Positions 36,707 through 47,653 of a stretch of DNA of 64,000 nt are shown piece by piece. Source of the stretch: Quillaja saponaria (lineage: Eukaryota; Streptophyta; Magnoliopsida; Fabales; Quillajaceae); the NCBI GenBank assembly GCA_029379385.1, contig CM055609.1, positions 8,556,001 through 8,620,000 of the forward strand, written 5' to 3'. The number at the start of each line of letters is the position of its first letter. Within the stretch, counting starts at the first letter, position 1. The position numbers were made by a program, and so were the translations under genes. The notes below the pieces were generated by a model that had not been told where the DNA came from, searched no databases, and worked only from the letters and a program-made list of their open reading frames with translations.

Positions 36707-38107
36707 TTATTCAGTATCTGAAGGTAGATGTGAAGAACCAGCAGATTCCTCCCTCATCAACTGCTGCAACCCCGGTTTCAGTTCAGTGTTACAAAACTGG
36801 TCATACTCAGCTTTATCCCCTCCTTTCTTCTTAACCTCCACCACCACCAAAGAAGGTGTCAATTCAAATATCTCTGCAGCAATTGTCAATGGCCCCTTCA
36901 AACTTTCTCTTGTCCCCTCCAAGCTCACCCTACAATCTTTTTTCCTCACGGAAAAGCTAACCAGTTGAGCAATCTCCTCCAATTTTGAGATAATCTTGGA
37001 TACTGGAGCACCCGAAACAAACCTGGCATCATCCCCACCTTCCTCAAACAATCCAGAGAGATCAAAACCCGGCGAAAATGATATAATATCAAATGCATTC
37101 AAACTTGCCGGTCTTGGCAGCGAGGTAGTCCTCCTTCTAATCTCTACCTCTGTATCGGATTCTGACATTGATTGTTCCGATAACGATGTCATATCATCTT
37201 CACTGTTCTGCTTGTCATCAACACTACAAAGCCTATCATCTTCAATATAAAACTTTATATGCTTAAACCCTTTCTTGAACCACTTATTCTCCATAATCTC
37301 TGGAATGGTAAACCGACTGTCTGGGTTCGTATCTAGAAGACGCATAAGAAGCCGAGAAAGCTCTGGTGAAAACCATCTGGGGCACCTGAATTCACCCTTG
37401 TAAATCTTCTTATACATGGCCATGATATTCTGGTCATGGAAAGGTAAATACCCAGCCATCAAAACGAACAAAACAACCCCACAAGACCAAATATCTACCT
37501 TTGCAGCATCGTACCCTTTTCTAGCCAAAACCTCAGGAGCAACATAAGCAGGAGTCCCACAAAATGTATGAAATAAACCATCTTGCCTAATTTGATCAGA
37601 AACGGTACTCAACCCAAAATCAGAGACTTTAAGATCACCATTTTCATCGAGCAATAAATTCTCTGGCTTGAGATCTCGATGGAATACCCCTCTAGCGTGA
37701 CAAAACCCAACAGCGGAAATCAATTGCTGGATGTATTTTCTTGCAACTTCTTCTTTCAATCGACCTTTAGCAACCTTGTTGAAAAGCTCACCACCCTTTA
37801 CATATTCCATCACGAAGTAGATCTTAGCCTTGGTGGCCATGACCTCGAACAATTGAACAATATTTGGGTGGCGAACACGGCGGAGGATGGAAATCTCCCT
37901 CTTGATATGGCTAATTAAGCCACCCTTTAGGATTTTCTCTTTGTCTATGACCTTGATTGCAACACTTTCACCGGATTTGATGTTTCTGGCAAGGTAGACC
38001 TTGGCAAAAGTTCCATGGCCAAGCAGCTTACCAATTTCGAAACGACCTAAAAGCGGGGACGAGTTTTCCTTCTTGCTGCTAGCCTTCTTGATAAGGTTGT
38101 CGGCCAT
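36707..38107 (-). CDS. CIPK12: CBL-interacting protein kinase, CIPK12/18/19 type
   Basis: Intronless, 466 residues, ATG at 38107 ([10 protein letters not shown]). The frame continues upstream but without another ATG. It has the glycine loop GHGTFAKVY (30-38), ATP lysine K52, HRD 143-145, DFG 163-165 and APE 190-192. A Ser/Asp/Glu-rich linker of about 25 residues precedes the NAF motif ([18 protein letters not shown], from 337). All catalytic residues are present. The N-terminal extension, the [21 protein letters not shown] activation segment and the linker place it in the CIPK12/13/18/19 clade rather than with the neighbouring CIPK20. The exact orthologue cannot be fixed by eye; CIPK19 is the positional candidate and CIPK12 an equally good sequence match. 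It acts with CBL calcium sensors on membrane transport and growth targets. Confidence 0.92.
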   Translation of the reverse strand: MADNLIKKASSKKENSSPLLGRFEIGKLLGHGTFAKVYLARNIKSGESVAIKVIDKEKILKGGLISHIKREISILRRVRHPNIVQLFEVMATKAKIYFVMEYVKGGELFNKVAKGRLKEEVARKYIQQLISAVGFCHARGVFHRDLKPENLLLDENGDLKVSDFGLSTVSDQIRQDGLFHTFCGTPAYVAPEVLARKGYDAAKVDIWSCGVVLFVLMAGYLPFHDQNIMAMYKKIYKGEFRCPRWFSPELSRLLMRLLDTNPDSRFTIPEIMENKWFKKGFKHIKFYIEDDRLCSVDDKQNSEDDMTSLSEQSMSESDTEVEIRRRTTSLPRPASLNAFDIISFSPGFDLSGLFEEGGDDARFVSGAPVSKIISKLEEIAQLVSFSVRKKDCRVSLEGTRESLKGPLTIAAEIFELTPSLVVVEVKKKGGDKAEYDQFCNTELKPGLQQLMREESAGSSHLPSDTE

Positions 38108-38250
38108 GGGATTGATGACGAACAATTCGACCTTCAAGCTTTCAGTTCTTTGGCGTTTGGAGGTAGCTCCTAGTAATAGGCCTCCATTGAAGCAGTTGTT
38201 GCTTCTGTTCGTTATTAAATTAATGCATTTGGTCTTGAGAAAGATGTGCG

Positions 38251-38257
38251 TTTTATA
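38251..38257 (-). promoter_or_regulatory. TATA box of the CIPK12-like gene
   Basis: TATAAAA on the minus strand, 144-150 bases upstream of the ATG, implying a leader of roughly 110 bases. A strong match to consensus at a sensible distance. Confidence 0.55.
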
Positions 38258-38259
38258 GA

Positions 38260-40252
38260 GAATCAGAACAGCATATCCCCCATTATTTTTATTTTAGTCT
38301 GTGTTTGGTTTACCTTTTAAATAATTTGAGTCGAAATTTTTTTTTATAAAATTGTCTGTTAACAGAGGTTTTATTTTTTAAATTATAAGAAAAAGTAGTT
38401 TTAGATTTTTAAAATTTAAAAAACTGAAATTAGAAAAAAAAAAAAAACAAAAGAAGAAGAAGAAGAGAAATTCAAATATAATTTAATAATTATTTTATTT
38501 AGATAAATATAATAATAATATTTTTCAAAAGAGATATTTTTTTAATAATTTTAATATTCAATATTTTTAAAAATAAAATAATTTTTTTATATCTTACAGC
38601 ATTTAATTTAAATTCATCTATATTTTTTTTCCAACTTTTTATAAAACATTTTTTAAAAAAGTTCATTATTTTTACACACAACTTCACTAAACATATCTAT
38701 AAATTAATAATTTAATATCATGTTTTTTTATGATCAAAAAAATTAATGGGGAAATCTACAATTCACTTGTTCCACCAATTTCTATTTCTAGTTACAACAA
38801 AATCAAATTTGAAAGTTGAAACCATAAGCCTGAGAGCAAAATATATATACTAATTAAGAACTTCTTGCCATTTTTATGAGAATAAAAGCTCATGGAAATC
38901 TACATTGCACTTGTTCCACCAATCTATTATAATTTTCTTCTCTAATTTGAGAATTGTCTATAATAATCATTATTTTTATTTTTTGTACAAAAAAATAATC
39001 ATTGTATCGTATTTCTCTATTGTTCCGAACTTATAAAATGAGTTTGATTCTCAAACCTTTCTTTTCAAAAATATCACAGCAATATTTTTATTACATCTTT
39101 TCATTTTAATTCATTGTGAATTGAAAAAAAAAATTGTTAAAAGAAGTTTAAAAAATGCAATAACTTTCTTGCTAGGAAAATAAAAAAATTAGGCAAACTT
39201 TGTTTCTCATTTGCATTTTAAGGAAATGCAACAGTTTTTCTTTTCTTCACCTAACAAGAAATGGAACAATCTAGTTCCAAGTCTACAACACAAAATAGAT
39301 TAGAATCACATTTCATGGCACCTAATAGAATTGACCTTATTGTCCATAATGTCTCACAAATTCTAAACCAATGCCTATAGTACTCAATTAATTAATTAAT
39401 TAACTTGTCATCAATGAGACAATTTTATATTTGTCTAAAGTACAATTATTAGAATTTAAAATTATTTGAATATAATATTTCTAAATATGAATAAAATCTT
39501 AATAAATAAACTAAAAAAAATATTCATTTATATAATACAATAAATATAATTTTTAGAAATTAGAGTAGAAGGAGGGACTGAAAACTAAGAAGAGGTAGCT
39601 ATCTGGTAGGACACAGCTTTTTTCTACACCAAGTAGTCAACTATTTGGCTTTTTAATTCAGAAGCTACTTTTGAATTTTCAAATCCCACCACCATCATCG
39701 TTGATCTACATATTTTTATTTGAACCGTTGACTTTATAGAAAGTAAGACATGCTTTTGTTCGACGTCGGTGTACGTTATGAGAGTCACGTTTGACGCACA
39801 AGTAAAGCTGTCATCTTTATAGCTTTTATTTTCTAAATCAAAATAATATCTATTTCCAAGAAAATTAAATGTCAAGTGGCAGTCTTTCTTTATAATTTTT
39901 ATTTTCTAATTAACTAATATATCATCTAATATTCATAAAAAATATATCTTAAAGACATGTTAAATGTCAATTGGCAAAGTCACCATCCATGTTAAGATAT
40001 TGGAATGAGAGAAAAATTGTGAATTTTCACATTAGTAAGTTATTAAAATAATATTATTCCCACTTACAATATGAAAATAATATCGTACTATCTAATTAAG
40101 TATTGAATTATTAATTAATGTTGTTGTTAGCCGATCAGTATCAATATTATTTCTAGTAGTGTTTGTAAGGTGATATAAAGAATTTTTTTTAAAAGTATTT
40201 TAAAATTAGTTGTTAAAATTTTATAAGGGTTTTCTAATTAGTGTCTAAAGGG
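38260..40252. other. AT-rich intergenic region upstream of the CIPK12-like gene
   Basis: No gene is supported. The stretch 38290-38700 starts with GTCTGTGTTTGGTTTACC and ends near CACTAAACATATCT, words common at MITE ends, but I could not match its ends or find a target duplication. The rest shows short A/T runs and nothing definable. Confidence 0.5.
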
Positions 40253-40679
40253 TAGGGTTGTCAACTAGCCGAGTTCGAGCTCGTGATCAAATATTCAAGC
40301 TCGGTTTGGCTAATTAAGAGCTCGTGAAGATTTTTTTTTAATTCTAAATTTTTGGAGAGTTGAACCCAAGACCACTTAGTGAATATTTGTGCAAATTACC
40401 ACTAAACAAGTAATAATTTATGTTAATTTTTTGTATATAAATAGATTTATTATAAATGTGTATATAAATAATAAAAAATATATTAAATAATATTAAACGA
40501 GCCAGCTCACGGGCTCACAAGTTGAGTTTTGAAAAGATTGAGCTCGGCTCGTTTTACTAAATGAGCTTAAAATAAAGTTCAAGATTAGCTAGTTTAAAAA
40601 ATGAGTTGAGCTTGATCCGAGTCCTTAACGAGTAGCTCACAAACTGTTCACGAGCTAGCTCGGCTCATTGTCACCCCTA
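40253..40679 (+). mobile_element. hAT-like MITE, copy B (427 bp)
   Basis: Same family and orientation as 26044-26370. The left end TAGGGTTGTCAACTAGCCGAG and the reversed right end TAGGGGTGACAATGAGCCGAG match at about 17 of 21 positions. Flanks are CTAAAGGG (40245-40252) and CCAAAAGG (40680-40687), an 8-bp duplication with 6 of 8 retained. The interior shares TTTGTATATAAATAGATTTATTA and AATATTAA(A/G)C with copy A and is about 100 bp longer. There is no coding capacity. Confidence 0.75.
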
Positions 40680-42203
40680 CCAAAAGGTACTTGATAAGGT
40701 GTAATAAATGTAGTCTTTGAATTATTACGCAGTACTGAAATTATAGTCAATTATTATAATTAATAATACAAATTTTTTATATTTATCATCTTAACAAATA
40801 TCTTATAAACACCCGTTAGAAAAATCTAATTTATAATATTTATTATAATAATTAATTATAATTTTATTATTATTTGATACATAAATTATTTTTTAAATAT
40901 ATTTTATTTTTTAATTAATTAACAAATATTTTCAGGACATCTAATTAAAAAATTTAACAAATATTCTCGAGACAATTAAAATGATATTTTTCATTTATTT
41001 TGACATCAGTGAATCGAATTAACTTAAAACACTGCCGACTAAGAGACCTTAAAAATCCCTCCAACTTGTATTGGAGGTGATATTTGGACAATCCATTTTT
41101 ATAACTTTTCAAATATGACCAAAGTGGATTCTTTAATCATTATACAGACCAAACCTTGCAGTGCATGTTTTGCTGGCCATTAATTAATCATCATTGCATT
41201 AAAGAATATATTAATAATATCATAATTGTTAAGGGATTACCAAAACAGGGGTCCAAGCTAAAAGACAAATTAGGAGCAGCGTATTCACTATTTAATAATA
41301 TTGTTCTCGAAGAAACCAAAAACAATTTTAACTTAAAAAGTTTTCTAAACAAGTGTACTAGGAATATTTATTAAGTGATAATAAATATAATTGTTTTAAA
41401 ATAATTCATAAATTAACTAGTATTCAAATAATAATTTTTTTAAAATTTTTTATTTATAAAATTTTAACAGTATTCTTAGAAACACTTCTTAAAAAAAATT
41501 CGAGCAAATATTATTTAAAATTTGATAAATGTCAGTAATTTGGGCCCAGTTTCAGCAGTTAAGGAATTTTTGTCATTTGGGCTTTTCCTAAACTCGTGAG
41601 GTTATAAGCAGTAGATCAAAGCCTGCAGAAACTGGGCCTTTGTGGTTTGTGAGAAGGTCAATGACTTCAGGCTAGGTAAGACAAGGAACTGGAACAGCTT
41701 GAAACCGACCCAATCAGGTCCCTAATCAAAACCAAAACTGTCCCGTCCCGATTCAACTAAAACAGATCCACGTGACATGTTGGATACATTCCAATCTGAC
41801 CCGACACGATATTCTTTTTTTTTTTTTTTCAAATTCGAGTTTGAAAAAAAAAAATTCTATATTATAGTGCAACATTATAATAATAAGTGAAATTAAGCCA
41901 TCAAAAACCATGATATGATATTACCAAATAAAATCCTTAATTTTCTATATTTTACCTAAATAAAAATTTATCTAAATAAATTATGATATAAAATTCTTTA
42001 ATTACCTAAATAAATCTTGATTTAAAGAATCAAATTCCTTAATTTTATGTTCCAAAAATAATTCCTTAACAGCGTGTTTAGAACAAAATAAAAAATAAAA
42101 TTCATTTTATTTAAAATAAATTATAGAATTCTGTTTATTTAAAATGAAATTTCTTATTTGGGAATAAAAAATTACAGTTATTTAATTTATTCCAATTCTC
42201 TTA
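40680..42203. other. AT-rich intergenic region
   Basis: No gene is supported. Around 41690-41820 is a less AT-rich patch with repeated CCGACCC, CCCGTCCCG and CTGACCCGACACG words followed by T and A runs. It looks like a decayed repeat but its ends cannot be placed. Confidence 0.5.
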
Positions 42204-43004
42204 GAGCTAGTTTAGTGGCACTAATGATTTTTGCAGAATTGGAATAAGAATGAAATATTGTGAAATTGAATAATCATTCTTTTTTATTGCATGGTAGCAT
42301 CAGTGAGTAATAGCCATTTTATTCTATTATATTCTATTCTATTTATTTAATATATAGTTTTTATGCATGAAATGAAATAAATATTATACATAAACGAAAA
42401 AAATATCTCTAAATATGTAATGTAATAAAAATATAATAATTTATGAAATTTATATATTTCTTAGTTTAATTTATGAAATTTATATTTTTCTTAGATTTTT
42501 ATTTCATTATTTTAAATTGATTAATTAATTATTGCTATTATTATTATTACTTATATTTAATTTATTATTTATTAATATTATTATGCTAATATGATATTAG
42601 GGGTATTTTTATCTTTTGACTAAAATGAATTGATTTATTATTATTTTTATATACAAATTTTTATTATTTAATGTGATATGAAGGGTATTTTTGTTATTTG
42701 ACTAAACTAAATATATTTATTATTTAGCTTATTTATTTATTTTATATATCTATAAATTTTTATTTAATCATTTATTTTATGTGACATAAGAGTATTTTTG
42801 TCATTTGATTGAACTAAATTGATTCCATAAAAGTAAGAATGAGGTTTCCCACTCCTAGGTGGGTTTGAGGAATCATATTTTTATAGAATAAAATAGTTAA
42901 AATAGAATGAGCGTTCCGATGTCAAATACGTAACAAACAGAAGAATGAAAATTCTATATAATCATGCATGAAATGAAATGACCAAACGCATACCAAACTA
43001 ACTC
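42204..43004 (+). mobile_element. Tourist-like (PIF/Harbinger) MITE
   Basis: The ends are inverted: GAGCTAGTTTAGTGGC at the left and, reversed, GAGTTAGTTTGGTATGC at the right. Both sides are flanked by the trinucleotide TTA (42201-42203 and 43005-43007), the target preferred and duplicated by PIF/Harbinger elements. It is 801 bp, AT-rich and non-coding. The subterminal sequences (GAATAAGAATGAAATATTG and TGCATGAAATGAAATGACC) are typical of such elements in plants. A 3-bp duplication is weak evidence by itself; the inverted ends make the case. Confidence 0.6.
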
Positions 43005-43587
43005 TTATTTGAAACAAATGAAAAATTTATTTAATTAAATATTTTTCATATACTACTCTTAATATTTTTTAAAAATAAAACTAGCATAAAACTAAAAATA
43101 TAAAAAAGGGATATTAATTATTATTCAACAAAATTTTTTGAGTTTAAAAATTACCGGTGTATACTCCATGAAATATTTGTATTATCAATCAGTTTTTTAC
43201 TTGAATTCATTTTTATTTTTTTTACTGTAACTCTCGAAATATAGTTTTTTTTTTTCCTTGTCAGATTTGACGTGTTGTGTATGAAGTTGCCACCTCTACT
43301 TTCAACAAATTAAAGGTTTTGTTTGATAGGGGAAGTGAAGGAAATTAAAAGTATAGAGTACTTGATCAATAGAATCAAACGAGCTAGGGAGAGGAAATAC
43401 AAGTGTGGAGAATATAAAACTTTTGGGCCAGTGATATGTTCATCTCCAAGTTTGGAAGAAAATGGGATGAAAAGGACGAAAAAAAAAAAAAAACCCAGCT
43501 CATTTATAATTCAATTGTTGTGAGACTCGTGTTCGATATCTATGAAATATTCTCGTGCAACCAAACAAATGATTATGATGAAATTAT
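43005..43587. other. AT-rich spacer
   Basis: Non-coding spacer between the MITE and the minisatellite. A 66-codon plus-strand frame (43323-43523) has no recognisable content and is not called. Confidence 0.5.
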
Positions 43588-43782
43588 GGTTAGGGTACCT
43601 TAACTAGATTTAAGTATCGTAAGTAGCATTAAGATGTCATAATTAGAACTAGGGTTAGGATCCCTTAATAAGGATTAGAGTTAAGGTTAAAGTATCGTAA
43701 CTAAGATTAGGGTTACAGTACCATAACTAAGGTTAAGGTTACGGTTACATAATTAAGGTTAGGATTACGGTTCCATAACTAA
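43588..43782 (+). repeat. 26-bp minisatellite with GTTA/TAAC symmetry
   Basis: Units at 43679-43704, 43705-43730, 43731-43756 and 43757-43782 are each 26 bp. They share the pattern GGTTA-GGTTAC-GT-CCATAACTAA with a few changes. More diverged copies continue leftwards to about 43588. Every unit carries GGTTA near its start and TAACTAA near its end, so each can fold back weakly. Confidence 0.8.
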
Positions 43783-46700
43783 TTGTATTTGTCTACAATT
43801 AATATTTTTTTATTTATAAAAGTATAACTTAAAAACTAAAGAGACACTGAATGTGCAATATAATATAATTAAGATATAAAATATGTACAAATAAAATAAA
43901 TGACCTAGGTGAATACTATGTATATAAAGTGATAAACCTTTCAAATTTTTGAATAATTAGCCTGAAGGCTATATAAATTATTGAATTACTATAAAGTGTA
44001 ATTAAGGCTCTATATGGATGTTGATGAAAAAACTGTCATCCTTCATCAAATACACAACATCAATCATGTAAACATTACAAAATAAGATGAATTAAATTCA
44101 ACGGTTCATTATCAATATAATAATTATAAGTCATACGTGAGTGATAATATAAATTGTTATTGATATTAAGATTTGGAATTACCAATATTGAATTCATCTC
44201 CATCAATCCCTAACATTAGATTTGTTGATAGAAAATATTCGATTCTAATAAGAAAACATGAAAAACATATAATCAAATATAGATTATACAGAACTTAAAA
44301 GGAAATATTATTATATAGATATAGATTGACAGTAATTCATATTCTATCTAAACAAGAAAAATGAATTTAAATTTGAACATGAATCTCATGCATTTCCAAT
44401 CCAAAAAAATAAAAATTCTAATTCTAATAATTGTGATGTTTATTAATTATTTAGTTTATAGAGTCTCGATGAATATAAATTTAATAATCCTCATACCTTT
44501 AAGAATGGGAGCATACATTAATGTAATTATATTATACTAATCCCAAATCTCAGTTGTTAAGTATATATTATCATACCTACATCCTGAGTTGTCATTCTCT
44601 TGGAATTTTGGTTTGGATTGTTGTGGATTAGGTGATGCCATCCACTTTAACTTACCCTCCAAAACAATTCCAAATGTTATTGATATATAAGACCAAGAGA
44701 AAGAAGCCAAGATCACGTGATAGAGCAGGTGAGTTTATTAAAATGGAGGTTGTGGAGTAAGGTACCTGCCAGCACCAAAATCCATCAGAATTTGGAATCT
44801 GGTTGAAACAGCTTGAATGATACAGTTAGCAATTTAGCATATGTGTTTGTAAAATTCCCATTAGTTTGTCTTTGGTGAAGGTATGAGTATCATTGGCATG
44901 TATAGCTTGTAATTTGTTGTAGTTGTCTTGCAAAGAAGATATATACATAATATAGGTTTTGTTGATGCATTTGCTATAGCTATGCAAGTCCCTTCAGGCT
45001 TTTAGCTATAGCTCAAGTTAAATATTGCACACGCTCTGCAACCAAATACTATGGTAACAATTTCCATTCCAAATGAAAAGAAAATGAAATAGATCAAATG
45101 TGCTAGCTATATCTATTTCTATATAATTATAAAAAGGAAAGATTCCTATGATCTCTTCCCTTTCTAAACCTTTTACAAGTCAAAATTTTCATTATTTATT
45201 TTTCTAACAAATTTTATCTTTTTTCATTTTTTAATAAAAAATAATAGGGATATTTTAAATTAATTTTTCAAAATAAAAGGAAATAAGAGAAAAAAAAAAA
45301 CTACTCACTTTCTTCTTACTCACTTGCTTCCTAAAATTAAAGAATATTTTTTTAAAAATTAATAATTATTCTAATAACTAATTATATTTTTTATCCAAAC
45401 AAATTAGAAATAATTCTCACAATCTTTCGTACACAAACACAAATTTCTTCATCCTTTAATTATTTTGACACATAATAATATAGTGTGCAATTTGTATTAT
45501 ACCTTATTCAAAATTTTATATTTAATTATAAATTCTCAAAAAAATAGAATAAGTTACATATACACATGCATGATGCTAGTATAATATAAGAGAGATAATT
45601 TACTTTATAAATATGTGATTTGGCATTTTTTATGCTTACCTATAATTCATTCATTTTGTGAAGAACAAAAAACAAATGTTTCTCAAATGTTTTGATATCA
45701 AACTCTTGAGCCACTTAATCATAAAGTTAACTAATATCATGCTAAAAATTATTTTCACCCAACAAAGTAATCTATTAGACGAGACACAAGAATTAGTTAC
45801 TATGAGAATGATGAATTTTGTTTTGTACATAAACTATTGGCACTAGTCCTAGATTTTATTTTTTTCAAATCTCAAGTTAATGCGTAATCATAAAAAAAAA
45901 TAAAAAATATTAAGAATAGGTAAGACATTGAAATGCTATTTATAAGATCTCATCTTGCATTTTCACCTTATAAATAAAATAATTCTTTGAAAATATGAAC
46001 TGAGTAATGTATCCACATTGCCGCTTTTTATTATTTTCTTTTCACATAAATAATAGAATCAATTAAGAATGAAAAAAAAAAAAAAATCAACACGCAATGG
46101 TTTTGCACTTGATTTAATCCATGACTTTGTTTTGAATGTATGAAAATATTTGTTGAATAGCATCATTCTAGAAGTAATGATTTTCTTTTCTTAGGGTTTT
46201 CTTGATTTAACTTTTCTTAAAACTTTCTTTACAGAAATATAATTGGTGCATTAAAAAAAAATTCAATTTTTGTGCACATAAACATGTGCAAGTTTGAGTA
46301 ACATGTTCAAATTGGGATTTGGTGGACCACAGCTTGACTAATTAGGTTTGAAGTGGAAGACTTGGTATTTATAAAACCAATGTCCTTATTTATATTACCA
46401 ACTATGTTTTGTATTCCTCCAAGCAAAAATTAGGTGATGGGAATGTCTCAATTTTATGTTTGACTTCCTCAAAAATCATCCAAAGGCATTTTAACAAATA
46501 AAGTTCACTTTCTTTAATGTCAAAAAGCTAATGAGAATGCTCTTCAGTGGAGCAGCTTCAACTATTATTATCTCATGATTAACCTAATTTTCATCTTCAT
46601 GATTAATTAATTATAAGAATTTTTGCAAAAGTTGATTGACACAAAGTTAATTCTTATGTAGATATATTGGCTTACACAAAAATTAAATTTTTATTAAATT

Positions 46701-47467
46701 ATGATAGGATATGATTATGATATTGTTACATATGATTGTGTGCTTAATTTTATTTTTATTTCTTTTCTATCAGGTTTTAAGAGAATTTGTTTTTACTCAA
46801 TGTTTGTATTAAATGTTTCAAAATAAATTTCCATTTTCCCTAAAAAAAGAAATAAAATAGAAGAATCAAAACAAACAAATTGAAGACCTCTAAGAAGAGT
46901 AAATTTGTAGTATAAACTCCGAAGGTGTACTCTTTGTCTTTTGTGGGTTTACTTCTTGTTCTTTTGTGTCTATCCCATGTTCTTAGAAAAGTCACATTTC
47001 TTAAAAAAAGAAATATCCTTATGTAAATGACTTCTTCCTCCAAATTTATGAGAATTATTATCATGCATATGTATATACCTTCTTTATTTTAAAAATCTAC
47101 CAACAATTTTCTAAAAAATTATTTATGGCCATATGTCATCATTTCTTTTATGAACATTTATTGTGCTCATGTAAAAAAACTTAAAGGTTTTGGGAGGAGT
47201 AGCTGAAAAACTCAACCATTGCATCATCTGCCATGGGAAAACTTTCCATGTGTTTCGGGCACATTGAGGTCATCTTCAAACTTCAATTTTATTTGGGGCT
47301 AGAAACCAGAATGCAAGATACCTGCAGTACTTGCCAGTTGCCATTAATGATTAAACTTTGAATTGGGCAATGTAAAAATGGAAAATCAACCATGGGCATT
47401 TCTGTCATTTTGATTTTTTGGCCAGAAAAATAAAATAAAAAACCACAATCACCGCATCACCAAGCGG
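43783..47467. other. AT-rich intergenic region upstream of the MEE62-like gene
   Basis: No gene, RNA gene or bounded repeat is supported over 3.7 kb. Short frames of 60-75 codons occur on both strands, as expected by chance. The last 300 bases are less AT-rich and should contain the MEE62-like promoter. Confidence 0.5.
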
Positions 47468-47469
47468 TG

Positions 47470-47478
47470 TTATTTAAG
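47470..47478 (+). promoter_or_regulatory. TATA-like box of the MEE62-like gene
   Basis: TTATTTAAG lies about 180 bases upstream of the first ATG and is followed by a C/T-rich stretch typical of a plant leader. Position and composition are the only support. Confidence 0.4.
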
Positions 47479-47653
47479 TCAGAGGTCGTCGAGTTTAGCA
47501 GTCCACACCCACCTCTAGGTCTGTACATTTTCTTATTAAATTCCCCTTCACGTTATCTCTCTGTTAACTTCTCCGTCAAATATCACGCCGTTAGTTCCTA
47601 CTTCACTTCAAAACCAACCTGCTTTTCTTTTCATTTCCCTCACTTGCTATTCC

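Noticed and set aside
38108..38137. Ten-residue extension of the CIPK12-like protein
   Set aside because: It begins at TTG, not ATG; the conserved start is MADN at 38107.
38290..38700. Possible MITE beginning GTCTGTGTTTGGTTTACC
   Set aside because: The ends match only loosely and no target duplication was found.
43588..43782. Interstitial telomere repeat
   Set aside because: AGGGTTA-like words occur, but the period is 26 bp and the plant unit TTTAGGG is not repeated.
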